Of a stretch of DNA of 42,684 nucleotides, positions 1 through 7,599 are shown piece by piece. The stretch is from Gemmatimonadota bacterium (GTDB lineage Bacteria; Gemmatimonadota; Gemmatimonadetes; JACCXV01; JAHWKZ01). Location of the stretch: contig JAHWKZ010000002.1 in assembly GCA_019347645.1 (NCBI GenBank), forward strand, positions 1 through 42,684. The letters are read 5' to 3'. Numbering within the stretch: the stretch's first letter is position 1; each line of letters begins with the position of its first letter. The notes beneath the pieces were generated by a model. That model had not been told where the DNA came from, ran no database searches, and worked only from the letters and a program-made list of their open reading frames with translations. The position numbers were made by a program, and so were the translations under genes.

Positions 1-134
1 AACACCGGCTGGGAGGCGCTCCAGATGTCGGGTCCCGTGCCATCGCCCTCGATGAACGGGAGGATCGGGTGATCGGGTACCTGCAGCTGCTCATCGCGGA
101 TGGTGATCCGCTCGCCCTCGGGTGCTCGGGTCAT
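1..134 (-). CDS. icd: Isocitrate dehydrogenase (NADP), N-terminal fragment at window edge
   Basis: Reading leftward from the ATG at 134, the first 44 codons give MTRAPEGERITIRDEQ, then LPFIEGDGTGPDIW and SASQPV. The IEGDGxGPDIW motif is the conserved substrate and cofactor-binding N-terminus of bacterial NADP-dependent isocitrate dehydrogenase, a cytoplasmic TCA-cycle enzyme. The gene continues past the left edge. It lies about 100 bp downstream of a citrate synthase C-terminus on the same strand, as in the common gltA-icd gene pair. IMDH-type leucine enzymes share the dehydrogenase fold, but this motif fits Icd best. Confidence 0.85.
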   Translation of the reverse strand, partial: MTRAPEGERITIRDEQLQVPDHPILPFIEGDGTGPDIWSASQPV

Positions 135-237
135 CGGGATTCGTGGCGCCAGTCGGGAATTGGGAGCGGTCGGAGAACGTCACGGGGCGCAGCGGCGATG
201 CCACCGCGCCCCATGCACGTCGACCGGCCGCGGAAGC

Positions 238-1164
238 TCAGCGGTTCTCCAGCGGCTCTACCTTCAGGCCACGCGGGCCGGTGTACTCCGCCTTCGGCCG
301 GATCAGCCGGTTGTTGGCGTACTGCTCGAAGAGGTGCGCGGTCCATCCGGTGACACGGGACATCGCGAAGATCGGGGTGAACAGGTCCATCGCGATCCCG
401 AGCGTGGTGTAGACGGAGGCGGAGAAGAAATCGACGTTGGGGTAGATCTTCTTCCCGCGCCGCTCCATCTCCTCGTCGTAGATCTCCCGCGCCAGCTGGA
501 CGTCCTCCCATGTGGGGCGCTTGAGCTTCGGGTTGCGAAGCAGCGCCGCCGGGTGATAGGTGGCCACCAGCGGGACCTCCTCGTACCGGAACACCCGGCC
601 GCGCATCGCGCCCATGGTGGAATCGACCCCCAGCAAGGTGCGGGCCGCATGACGGCCCAGCGTCAGGATCACCGCCGGATCGATGATCGCGATCTGCCGC
701 TTCAGGTACGGCTCGCACGACTCCACCTGGTGCGGCAGGGGGTCGGCGTTGTCCGGCGGCCGGCACTTCAGCACGTTGGTGATGAACACCTCGTCGCGGC
801 CGAAGCCGATCGCGGCGAGGATCTTCGTCAGCAACTGTCCGGCACGGCCGACGAAGGCCTCTCCCTGCTGGTCCTCGTGATAGCCCGGCGCCTCGCCGAC
901 CACCATGATTCCGGTCCTCGGCGTCCCGCTCCCCCACACCACCTGGGTGCGCGTCCGGCACAGATCGCACTTCGTGCAGCCCAGCGCCTCGTCGCGCACG
1001 GTGGTCCATGCGGCCTCGTCGAACTCGGCCGGCTTCGAAGAATCGTTCAGATCGAACGGCTCGTCCATCGTCACGGCCCTCTCCTCCACCGGCAGGCGCA
1101 GGACGAAGCGCTCCCCCAGCATCTTGGCGCGCGCCAGCCGGCGCGCGGCGTCCGACCCCGTCAC
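238..1164 (-). CDS. Chimeric gene: family 4 uracil-DNA glycosylase fused to citrate synthase C-terminus
   Basis: The GTG start at 1164 overlaps the coaBC stop (GTGA). After a ~60-residue extension comes a complete [4Fe-4S] uracil-DNA glycosylase: CTKCDLC, GEAPGYHEDQQGEAFVGRAG, NVLKCRPP and SCEPYL supply the iron-sulfur cysteines and the uracil pocket, followed by YHPAALLRNP and RPTWEDVQLA, the normal UDG end. The frame then stays open for ~82 residues (about 486-238) that are plainly the C-terminus of a short CitZ-type citrate synthase: KKIYPNVDFFSASVYTTLG, LFTPIFAMSR, GWTAHLFEQY, NNRLIRP. The tail keeps the catalytic Asp (PNVD) but both active-site His regions of citrate synthase are absent. 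Predicted activity is excision of uracil from DNA; the tail cannot be a working citrate synthase. Either a real deletion joined udg to gltA or the assembly misjoined here. Domain calls are secure; biological reality of the fusion is open. Confidence 0.85.
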   Translation of the reverse strand: MTGSDAARRLARAKMLGERFVLRLPVEERAVTMDEPFDLNDSSKPAEFDEAAWTTVRDEALGCTKCDLCRTRTQVVWGSGTPRTGIMVVGEAPGYHEDQQGEAFVGRAGQLLTKILAAIGFGRDEVFITNVLKCRPPDNADPLPHQVESCEPYLKRQIAIIDPAVILTLGRHAARTLLGVDSTMGAMRGRVFRYEEVPLVATYHPAALLRNPKLKRPTWEDVQLAREIYDEEMERRGKKIYPNVDFFSASVYTTLGIAMDLFTPIFAMSRVTGWTAHLFEQYANNRLIRPKAEYTGPRGLKVEPLENR

Positions 1165-2435
1165 GACGCCACCTCCGCCTCGCGCTCCCGCCGATCGAGC
1201 ACCCAGTCGACCAGCTCGTGGGCCAGCGACCGCTTCGACATGAGCTCGAAATCCCGACGGGATCCGTCGGCCCCGATCGCGAAGACGCGGTTGGTGTCGT
1301 GACCGAAACCGGCGCCCGCCTCCGTCGGATCGTTCACGACCAGGAAGTCGCACCCCTTCGAGACCAGCTTCTCGGCGGCCTTCGCCTCGACGTCGTCGGT
1401 CTCCACCGCGAAGCCGACGATCACGGTGGAGGCGTCGCGCTCGACGACCGCCCGCGCCAGGACGTCCTCGCTCCGCTCAAGGGCCAGCCGCCCGTCCCAC
1501 TCGTCCTTCTTGAGCTTGGTCGGGTTCTCCCGATCGGGCCCGAAGTCGGCCGGCGCCGCCGCCATCCAGAGCTGGGCCGCGCCGGGGAGCGCCTCGGCGA
1601 CCACCTCGGAGAGCTCCGCAGTGGTCCGGACGGAGACGGTGCGGACGAACGGCGGCGCCTCGAGCCGGGTGGGCCCGTGGATCAGCGTCACCTCGGCCCC
1701 CTCGCGCCACGCCGCCCCCGCCAGCGCGTACCCCATCTTCCCGCTGGAGCGGTTGGTGAGGACGCGCGCCGGATCGATCGCGGCCTCCGTCGGTCCGGCC
1801 GTCACCACCACGCGACGACCGGAGAGCCGACCCCGACCGTTGACCAGCCGGTCGAGCGCCGCGAGGATCGCGGCGTTCCCCGGCCAGCGTCCCACGCCGG
1901 TCTCCCCGCACGCCAGGGGGCCCTCGTCCGGGGTGAGGATGAAAGCGCCGCGCTCGCGCAGCGTCGATCGATTCGCTCGACAGGCGGGATGGTCGTACAT
2001 CGTGGCGTTCATGGTCGGCACGAACAGGACCGGGGTCCGCGACGGTTCGACCGCCGCCAGCGTGGTCGTCAGCAGGTCGTCGGCGATCCCCGCGACCGCC
2101 TTCCCGAGCGTGTTCGCGGTGGCCGGCGCCACCACGACGGCGTCGATCCCGCGGGCGAAGTCGAGGTGCGGGAAGCGCGCGTACTCGCTCCCGGTCCCCC
2201 CGGGCTCGGCCGTGCCCCAATCGCCCCACAGCCCCGTTCCCACGCGCTCGCCCGAGAGCGCCTCGAACAGCGCCGGTCGCACCAGCTCGGAAGCCGCCGA
2301 CGTCAGCACGACCCGCACGCGAGCCCCCGCACGTTGCAGATCCCGCATCAGATCGACCGCCTTGTAGCAGGCGATGCCCGATGCGACCCCCAGGGTGACG
2401 GTCCGCCCGGCGAAGGGACGATAGGCTTCGGCTAT
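1161..2435 (-). CDS. coaBC: Bifunctional phosphopantothenoylcysteine decarboxylase / phosphopantothenate-cysteine ligase
   Basis: Coenzyme A synthesis: the CoaC half decarboxylates phosphopantothenoylcysteine (FMN-dependent) and the CoaB half makes it from phosphopantothenate, Cys and CTP. CoaC shows LGVASGIACYKA, the active-site His in PHLDFAR, VVVAPATANTLGK, the PTMNATMY substrate clamp and the Cys in GPLACGETGVGRW. CoaB shows VTAGPTEAAIDPARVLTNRS, SGKMGYALA and the lysine motif TKLKK. Length ~424 aa is normal. The start is odd: no ATG, GTG or TTG lies in frame before the first flavodoxin strand. An ATA at 2435 overlaps the rpoZ stop (ATAG) with GAGGG four bases ahead and is used here; a CTG at 2393 would cut the first strand. 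Translationally coupled inside yicC-gmk-rpoZ-coaBC-udg. Confidence 0.9.
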   Translation of the reverse strand: MAEAYRPFAGRTVTLGVASGIACYKAVDLMRDLQRAGARVRVVLTSAASELVRPALFEALSGERVGTGLWGDWGTAEPGGTGSEYARFPHLDFARGIDAVVVAPATANTLGKAVAGIADDLLTTTLAAVEPSRTPVLFVPTMNATMYDHPACRANRSTLRERGAFILTPDEGPLACGETGVGRWPGNAAILAALDRLVNGRGRLSGRRVVVTAGPTEAAIDPARVLTNRSSGKMGYALAGAAWREGAEVTLIHGPTRLEAPPFVRTVSVRTTAELSEVVAEALPGAAQLWMAAAPADFGPDRENPTKLKKDEWDGRLALERSEDVLARAVVERDASTVIVGFAVETDDVEAKAAEKLVSKGCDFLVVNDPTEAGAGFGHDTNRVFAIGADGSRRDFELMSKRSLAHELVDWVLDRREREAEVAS

Positions 2436-2644
2436 TCCGCCCTCTTGTCGACGATCTCGTACTCGATCTCGCCCGCCACCAGGTCCTCGAGCGACCGGGT
2501 CGTGTACTTCTTCATCCACTCCTTGCCGCCTTCCTTGGGCAGCTCGTTCAGCTTTCGGGCGTACGCCGCGGCGACCATGACCCCCTCGTACTTGTTCCGG
2601 CTCGGGGTCGCCATGGCCATGTCTCCTGGGGTGAATACTTTCAT
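2432..2644 (-). CDS. rpoZ: RNA polymerase omega subunit
   Basis: This 70-aa protein begins MKVFTPGDMAMATPSRNKYE and contains the omega signature RNKYEGVMVAAAYARKLNEL, in which the subunit latches the beta-prime C-terminus during RNA polymerase assembly. Its ATG overlaps the gmk stop codon (ATGA), and its TAG overlaps the proposed coaBC start. The order gmk-rpoZ-coaBC is a widely conserved bacterial arrangement and supports the call for such a short gene. Confidence 0.88.
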   Translation of the reverse strand: MKVFTPGDMAMATPSRNKYEGVMVAAAYARKLNELPKEGGKEWMKKYTTRSLEDLVAGEIEYEIVDKRAE

Positions 2645-3330
2645 GCGGTTCCTCCTTCTTCGATGGTCGCCTTCTGCGCCGCGCGCTCGGGAAAGTGGCT
2701 GTCCAGCCACTCCTCGAGGTTCTCGCGCCGCACCCGGCGGGTCTCCTCGGCGTGGATGATCCGGGCGAACGTCTCGACGGTCTTGTCGAGCTCCCGGTTG
2801 ACAATGACGTACTGGTACTCCTCGACGCGCTCGAGCTCCCGAATCGCCTCCTCGAGCCGGGCCTCGATCTCCTCGTGGCTGTCGGTGCCACGCCCCTTGA
2901 GCCGCGCCTCCATGGCCGCGTGCGACGGCGGCAGCAGGAAGATCGAGACTCCCTCGGGGTACGCCTGCATCAGGCTCGCGCCGCCCTGCACGTCGACGTC
3001 GAGCAGCACGTGGTTGCCCTCCGCCAGCGCGTCGTCGATCTCGACGCGCGGGGTCCCGTACAGGTTGCCGTGGACGCGAGCCCACTCGGCGAGCTCGCCC
3101 GAGTCGCGGGAGCGCTCGAACTCCTCGACCGAGACGAACCGATAATCGGACTCCTCCACCTCTCCGTCCCGCCGCGGCCGAGTCGTCAGCGAGACCGCGA
3201 AGCGGATGTACGGAAGGCGCTTGAAGATCTCGTTGGCGACCGTCGTCTTGCCGGCCCCGCTGGGCGCCGACAGGATGATCGGGAACGGGCGCGTGCGGAT
3301 CCCGACATCGGCGTCGCGCTCGGTCACCAT
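2641..3330 (-). CDS. gmk: Guanylate kinase
   Basis: A cytoplasmic enzyme that phosphorylates GMP to GDP with ATP. The 229-aa product has the P-loop ILSAPSGAGKTTVANEI near residue 18, the GMP-binding stretch VSLTTRPRRDGEVEESDYRFV, YGTPRVEIDDAL and the LLDVDVQGGASL core, in family order. The first ~15 residues are extra compared with a minimal Gmk. ATG start at 3330, 28 bp after the yicC stop. The C-terminus overlaps rpoZ by ATGA. Confidence 0.95.
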   Translation of the reverse strand: MVTERDADVGIRTRPFPIILSAPSGAGKTTVANEIFKRLPYIRFAVSLTTRPRRDGEVEESDYRFVSVEEFERSRDSGELAEWARVHGNLYGTPRVEIDDALAEGNHVLLDVDVQGGASLMQAYPEGVSIFLLPPSHAAMEARLKGRGTDSHEEIEARLEEAIRELERVEEYQYVIVNRELDKTVETFARIIHAEETRRVRRENLEEWLDSHFPERAAQKATIEEGGTA

Positions 3331-3358
3331 CCCCCGCTCCTCCGTCGCGCGGGGTCCC

Positions 3359-4252
3359 TCATTCCACGTTCTCCGCCTGCTCGCGCATCTTCTCGATCTC
3401 CGACTTGATCTCGATCGCCGCCTGCTGCATCTCGGGGTCGTTCGCCTTCGAGCCGATCGTGTTCGCCTCCCGCAGCATCTCCTGCAGGATGAACGTGAGC
3501 TTTCGGCCCACGGCGCCGTCGGCGTCGAGCTCGGCGCCGAAGAGCTCGAGGTGGGCGGCCATCCGCGTCAGCTCCTCCGCCACGTCGAGCCGGTCGGCGA
3601 GCAGGACGACCTCCTTCTCGAGCCGCTCGACGAGCATCTCGTCGAGATCGCCGATCAGCTCGGCGATCTTCGCCCGCAGGCGCTCCCGCTCGCGGGCCTC
3701 GCGAAGCGGCGCGCGCTCCTCGATCTTGGCCCGCCACGACTCGATCGTCGCGAGGCGGTCCCGGAGGTCGGACTCCAGCGCGCGGCCCTCCGTCTCGCGA
3801 CTCTCGATCAGACCGAGGAGCGCCGCCTCGAGCGCCGATTCGGCGCCGGCGAGGAACGACGCGTCGTCGAGTTCGATCGCCTCGTCCTCCCAGGCGATCA
3901 CGCCCGGCAGCCCGAGCAACGCCTCGACGGTAACGCCACCCTTGCGGACGTTCCACAACCCCTCGAGGCTCTCGACGATCTCGAGGTAGCCGTCGAGCAC
4001 CTCGCGGTCCAGACGGGGTCCGCGCGAGCCTCCGCCGGCAGCGGTCTCGACGTCGAGCCCCAAGTTCAGGTGTCCCCGCTCCACGCGGGACGACAGGACC
4101 CCCGCGAGCCGATTCTCGAGGTGCGAGAACTCCCGCGGAAGTCGGAGGTTCACGTTGAAGTAGCGGTGGTTGACCGACTTGATCTCGACGCGGAACAGGT
4201 AGCCGTCGGCTTCCGTCTCACCGCGGCCGAACCCCGTCATGCTGCGGATCAC
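3359..4252 (-). CDS. yicC: YicC/YloC family endoribonuclease
   Basis: The 297-aa product starts MIRSMTGFGRGETEADGYLF if the GTG at 4252 is used, matching the near-invariant MIRSMTGF opening of the family. An upstream in-frame ATG at 4306 would add 18 unconserved residues and falls within the promoter. Further signatures are VEIKSVNHRYFNVNLRLP near the N-terminus and the C-terminal block KLTFILQEMLREANTIGSKA. YicC proteins are RNA-degrading enzymes; their physiological target here is unknown. First gene of the yicC-gmk-rpoZ-coaBC-udg operon, with its own promoter just upstream. Confidence 0.93.
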   Translation of the reverse strand: MIRSMTGFGRGETEADGYLFRVEIKSVNHRYFNVNLRLPREFSHLENRLAGVLSSRVERGHLNLGLDVETAAGGGSRGPRLDREVLDGYLEIVESLEGLWNVRKGGVTVEALLGLPGVIAWEDEAIELDDASFLAGAESALEAALLGLIESRETEGRALESDLRDRLATIESWRAKIEERAPLREARERERLRAKIAELIGDLDEMLVERLEKEVVLLADRLDVAEELTRMAAHLELFGAELDADGAVGRKLTFILQEMLREANTIGSKANDPEMQQAAIEIKSEIEKMREQAENVE

Positions 4253-4277
4253 GGGCCGCCTTCGACTCGAACGATTG

Positions 4278-4306
4278 AAAATATCGGATGGAACCGCATG
4301 CAGCAA
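4278..4306 (-). promoter_or_regulatory. Sigma-70-type promoter for the yicC-gmk-rpoZ-coaBC-udg operon
   Basis: On the minus strand, TTGCTG (4306-4301) and TATTTT (4283-4278) are separated by exactly 17 bp. The GTG of yicC follows after about 20 nt, preceded by an AAGG Shine-Dalgarno. The promoter sits tightly after the stop codon of the upstream YkvA-like gene (4311). This is one of the few AT-rich spots in the region. Confidence 0.6.
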
Positions 4307-4310
4307 CGTC

Positions 4311-4706
4311 TCATACGCGACTCTCCCACTTTCCGGGGAGCAGTCGGATGGCGGCGCCGACCCCGGCCCGGACCATCCGGATCAGGTCCTCGTCCCCGTC
4401 CCAATGCTCGAGGATCACCGCCTCGTCGACCCGGTTCAGCAGGCTGTGGAGGGCGAGCACCGCGAGCACCACGTCGTCGAGCTGGCCCAGCCCCGGCACG
4501 AAATCGGGCACGAAGTCGATCGGGGAGATCAGGTACAGCGCGGTGCCGCCGACGATCAACTTGCTCCTCGCCGGAACGCGGGAGTCCGACAGCAGCCGCT
4601 TGAGGAGCACGACGAAGTTCGGCAGGAACATCGCCAGCTCGCGCAGCAAGGCTCGGGCGCTCGATCGGTCCCGGACGACGGGCAGGCGGGAGTCAGGAAC
4701 GGACAC
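4311..4706 (-). CDS. YkvA-like DUF1232 membrane protein
   Basis: The 131-aa product carries the DUF1232 signature: LIVGGTALYLISPIDFVPDF, followed by VPGLGQLDDVVLAVLAL, which forms a short hydrophobic hairpin likely at the inner membrane. The biochemical role of this family is unknown. A GTG start at 4706 overlaps the larB 3' end by 14 bp, so the two are probably co-transcribed from the larB promoter. Function is not inferable beyond the family. Confidence 0.85.
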   Translation of the reverse strand: MSVPDSRLPVVRDRSSARALLRELAMFLPNFVVLLKRLLSDSRVPARSKLIVGGTALYLISPIDFVPDFVPGLGQLDDVVLAVLALHSLLNRVDEAVILEHWDGDEDLIRMVRAGVGAAIRLLPGKWESRV

Positions 4707-5484
4707 CGCGGTTCGCCTCCTCTCCGGCGGCGGCCTGGCGCCGCAGACCGTTGATCCGCGCGGCGGCGAACCCCGCGCCGAAGCCGTTGTCGATGTTCAC
4801 CACCGTGACTCCGGCGGCGCACGAGTTGAGCATCGTGAGGAGCGCCGCCAGCCCCTCGAACGACGCCCCGTACCCGACGCTGGTGGGCACGGCGACGACC
4901 GGGACCTTCACCAGGCCCGCCACCACGGAGGGCAGCGCGCCGTCCATCCCGGCCACCACGACGATCGTGCCGGCGGTGTCCAGGACGTCGGAGCGCTCGA
5001 GGACGCGATGGATCCCCGCCACGCCCACGTCGACCAGGTGCTCGACGGGCTCGCCGAACATCCGGACCGTCTCGACGGCCTCCTCCGCCACCGGCAGGTC
5101 GCTCGTCCCCGCCGTCACCACGACGACCGGAGCTCCCTGGAAGGGCGCCGGCGCGCCGGCGGAGAGCGTCCGCGCGACCGGGTTGTGCCGCGCCCCGGGC
5201 ACCGCGCGCCGGATCGCCGCCACGTGTCCCTCGCCCGCACGGGTCGCCAGGACGCGGCCGCACCGCTCGTGGATCCGCCCCGCCACCGTCGCCGCCTGAT
5301 CGGGCGTTTTGCCGTCGCAGTACACCACCTCCGGAAAGCCGTTGCGGTGGACGCGATGGTGGTCGATGGTGGCGAATGGAAGCCGCTCGTGGCGCCAGTC
5401 GGCGAGGCGGCGGCAAGCGTCGTCGACCTCGATCCGGCCTTCGGCGACCGCCGCCAGCGTGGTGCGCAGGAACCGGTCGATCAT
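4693..5484 (-). CDS. larB: LarB, pyridinium-3,5-biscarboxylic acid mononucleotide synthase
   Basis: LarB carboxylates and hydrolyses nicotinic acid adenine dinucleotide, the first step in making the nickel-pincer nucleotide cofactor of lactate racemase and relatives. The 263-aa sequence has the PurE-like core: FPEVVYCDGKTPDQ, VVVVTAGTSDLPVAEEA, IVVVAGMDGALPSVVAGLV, VPTSVGYGASFEGLAALL and NIDNGFGAGFAAA, all typical of LarB rather than PurE. Length is normal. LarC and LarE are not in this window. ATG at 5484 directly follows a -10-like box with only 7 nt between, so the message may be leaderless. Confidence 0.93.
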   Translation of the reverse strand: MIDRFLRTTLAAVAEGRIEVDDACRRLADWRHERLPFATIDHHRVHRNGFPEVVYCDGKTPDQAATVAGRIHERCGRVLATRAGEGHVAAIRRAVPGARHNPVARTLSAGAPAPFQGAPVVVVTAGTSDLPVAEEAVETVRMFGEPVEHLVDVGVAGIHRVLERSDVLDTAGTIVVVAGMDGALPSVVAGLVKVPVVAVPTSVGYGASFEGLAALLTMLNSCAAGVTVVNIDNGFGAGFAAARINGLRRQAAAGEEANRGVRS

Positions 5485-5491
5485 TAGGTTG

Positions 5492-5497
5492 AGTCTA
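5492..5497 (-). promoter_or_regulatory. -10-like box directly before larB
   Basis: Minus-strand TAGACT ends 7 nt before the larB ATG with no Shine-Dalgarno between. The -35 position at a 17-bp spacing is only TGGTGC. If used, transcription would start at or next to the start codon. Confidence 0.35.
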
Positions 5498-5537
5498 CCT
5501 TTCCGATCGCCCCGGCACCACCGGACCCCACGACGTC

Positions 5538-6251
5538 ATGCGCTGGAATCGAGCCAACCGAACCCCCCGAAGCGACCCGACCGAGATCCACGTCTGGCGG
5601 ATCCCCCTCGACGCCGGCGCCGATCTCGATCGCGTGGTCGCCGCGCTCTCGGACGAGGAGGTCCGCCGCGCCGATCGCTTTCGATTCCCGCTCCACCGAC
5701 GGCGCTGGATGACCGCCCGAGCGGCCCTCCGGACGATCCTCGCCGCCTACCTCGGCGAGTCGCCGGGGGGTCTGGCCTTCGATCACGGCCCGGGAGGGAA
5801 GCCCTTCCTGGCGGCACCCGACGGTGCGCCGGACCTGCGCTTCAACCTGGCTCACTCGGGCGATCTGGCGCTGTGCGCGGTCGCGCTCCAGCGCGAGGTC
5901 GGCGTGGACGTCGAGCGGCTCCGGCGGGACGCTCCGCTCGTCGAGCTCGCCCGCCGGTGGTTCTCCGCCGGCGAGGTCGAAGCGCTCCTCGCCCTGCCGT
6001 CCGACCGGCGCTCGGCGGCGTTCTTCGCCTGCTGGACGCGCAAGGAGGCGGTGGTGAAGGCCGAGGGGGCGACCGTCCCGGCGGCCCTCAAGCGGTTCGC
6101 CGTCCCCCTCGACCCGTTGGCGGGCGAGACGATCGCGCGCGGCCCCGAGCGCGCCTGGACCCTCGCCACGCTCGACGTCGGACCCGGCTACGCCGCCGCT
6201 CTCGCCTACGAGGGCCCCGCCGAGATGCGACGGTTCCGGTGGACGGCCTGA
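5538..6251 (+). CDS. Sfp-type 4'-phosphopantetheinyl transferase
   Basis: Transfers phosphopantetheine from CoA to a conserved serine of carrier proteins. The 237-aa protein has the long Sfp/AcpT pseudo-dimer form: RRADRFRFPLHRRRWMTARA (CoA-binding basic region), GKPFL, RFNLAHSGDLALCAV, the Mg-binding GVDVERL and the catalytic WTRKEAVVKAEG. No polyketide or peptide synthase is present here, so the target carrier is unknown; fatty-acid ACP is possible. It is divergent from larB. Its last 13 bp overlap the next gene's start, suggesting coupling. Confidence 0.92.
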   Translation: MRWNRANRTPRSDPTEIHVWRIPLDAGADLDRVVAALSDEEVRRADRFRFPLHRRRWMTARAALRTILAAYLGESPGGLAFDHGPGGKPFLAAPDGAPDLRFNLAHSGDLALCAVALQREVGVDVERLRRDAPLVELARRWFSAGEVEALLALPSDRRSAAFFACWTRKEAVVKAEGATVPAALKRFAVPLDPLAGETIARGPERAWTLATLDVGPGYAAALAYEGPAEMRRFRWTA

Positions 6252-7525
6252 ACCGCCGGAGTCTCGTCACCACGGTCGCGCTCGTCTGCCTCGCGGCAGG
6301 GGAGGCCCTCGCCCAGGAGCGCGTGCCCGCCGAGCCGATCCCCGTGGAGTGGCCCGCCGACACGCTGGCCGCCCCGCCCGACACCACGCCCGCTCCGCCC
6401 ATCGTCCTTCCCGGGGTGGAGACGGTCGTCGAGGAGGAAGCGGAGGGATTCCCCTGGATCCTCGAGTGGCCGGGCCTCTGGGGTGTGACCGTGACGCGCT
6501 ACTCCCGCGTCGACGGGGCCGTCCCGGCGCTGGGCTTTCGGCTGGAGCCGCGCGATCCCGACCGGTGGCCTTCCGTGGAGGCCAGGATCGGCTTCGCCAC
6601 GACCCGCGAGAGGGTCTACGGTGCGGTCGATGTCGGCCAGCGACTGCCGCTCGCCGGGGATCTGGTCGGCCGCATCGGGGTCGGCTGGTTCCACCGTAGC
6701 CAGACGTTCGACGACTGGAAGGTCTCGAAGCGCGAGAACGACCTCGCCACCTTCCTGGTGGGGACCGACCTGGTGGACTGGTGGCGCGAGCGGGGATGGC
6801 GGTTCGGCCTCGGCCTGGAATCGGCCCTCGGTGACCGGTCGGTCCAGGTCGAGTTCCTGGCCGCCGAGCAGTTCTCGCAGGTGAACCGCTCTCCGTTCGT
6901 GCTCTTCGGCGACGGCGACTTCCGGGACAACCCGCCGGTCGCCGAGGGGGACCTACGGAGCGTGCGCGCGCGGTACGTGCACGACACCCGGGACGTCCAG
7001 AGCCCGCTGCTGCCGTCGCCCGGCTGGGTGGTCACGATAGAGGCCGAATCCGCCGTCGAAGCCCTCGGGGGGGACCTCGAGTTCCTGCGCGGGTTCCTCG
7101 ATCTCCGCCGCTACACTCGTTTCGGCAGGGACACGTGGTGGGACCACCGCCTGGTCGTCCACGCCGGCAGCGATCTACCCCGTCAGCGGCTCCCCGTGCT
7201 GGGTGGCGCGGGGTCGCTGCGCGGCTTCCCCGCCGCCGCCTTCGTGGCCGAGGAGCTCGCCGTCCAAGGCTCGAGCGAGCTCCGCCTCCCGCTTCCCGTG
7301 ACCGACTGGATCGCGCCTTTCTTCCTCTCCTGGCACGTCGCCGGCCTCGCCGACGTCGGCACCGTCGACGACGAGCTCGAGGAATGGCACGCCGACGTGG
7401 GACTGGGGCTCAGCGGGATCAACATCTTCAGCTATCTCGGCGTCTTCGTGGCCCAGCGGATCACCGACCTCGACGAAAGCGACGCCGGACCGCGGGTGAT
7501 CGTGAGGCTTCGCAGGGACTTCTGA
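6239..7525 (+). CDS. Omp85-superfamily outer-membrane barrel lacking POTRA domains
   Basis: A GTG start at 6239 gives a signal peptide (RRSLVTTVALVCLAAG, cleavage after ALA) and a ~428-aa protein. A Pro-rich, acidic stretch (~residues 25-75) is followed directly by a beta-barrel of ~340 residues; no POTRA repeats are seen. The Omp85 hallmark LGGAGSLRGFPAAAF (the RGF loop) is present at about residue 320, and the protein ends in RLRRDF with a terminal Phe as barrel proteins do. Resembles the POTRA-less Omp85 group known from Bacteroidetes-type bacteria. The role (lipid or protein insertion) is unknown. Starts 13 bp inside the preceding PPTase gene. Confidence 0.8.
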   Translation: MDGLNRRSLVTTVALVCLAAGEALAQERVPAEPIPVEWPADTLAAPPDTTPAPPIVLPGVETVVEEEAEGFPWILEWPGLWGVTVTRYSRVDGAVPALGFRLEPRDPDRWPSVEARIGFATTRERVYGAVDVGQRLPLAGDLVGRIGVGWFHRSQTFDDWKVSKRENDLATFLVGTDLVDWWRERGWRFGLGLESALGDRSVQVEFLAAEQFSQVNRSPFVLFGDGDFRDNPPVAEGDLRSVRARYVHDTRDVQSPLLPSPGWVVTIEAESAVEALGGDLEFLRGFLDLRRYTRFGRDTWWDHRLVVHAGSDLPRQRLPVLGGAGSLRGFPAAAFVAEELAVQGSSELRLPLPVTDWIAPFFLSWHVAGLADVGTVDDELEEWHADVGLGLSGINIFSYLGVFVAQRITDLDESDAGPRVIVRLRRDF

Positions 7526-7531
7526 ATCGCG

Positions 7532-7560
7532 TTGTCAGCGCCGTCCGCGGTTCCTAACTT
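7532..7560 (+). promoter_or_regulatory. Promoter of the PTS IIA gene
   Basis: TTGTCA (7532-7537) and TAACTT (7555-7560) are spaced by exactly 17 bp. The gene starts 39 nt later, preceded by the Shine-Dalgarno AAAGGA. The boxes lie just after the stop of the Omp85-like gene, so the next gene can be expressed alone. Confidence 0.6.
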
Positions 7561-7599
7561 GCCGGCTCGCTCGACCTACACATTCGAAAGGACGTTTCC

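Noticed and set aside
3206..4603. 465-codon plus frame opposite yicC and gmk
   Set aside because: Crosses several well-defined minus genes and shows no conserved motif.
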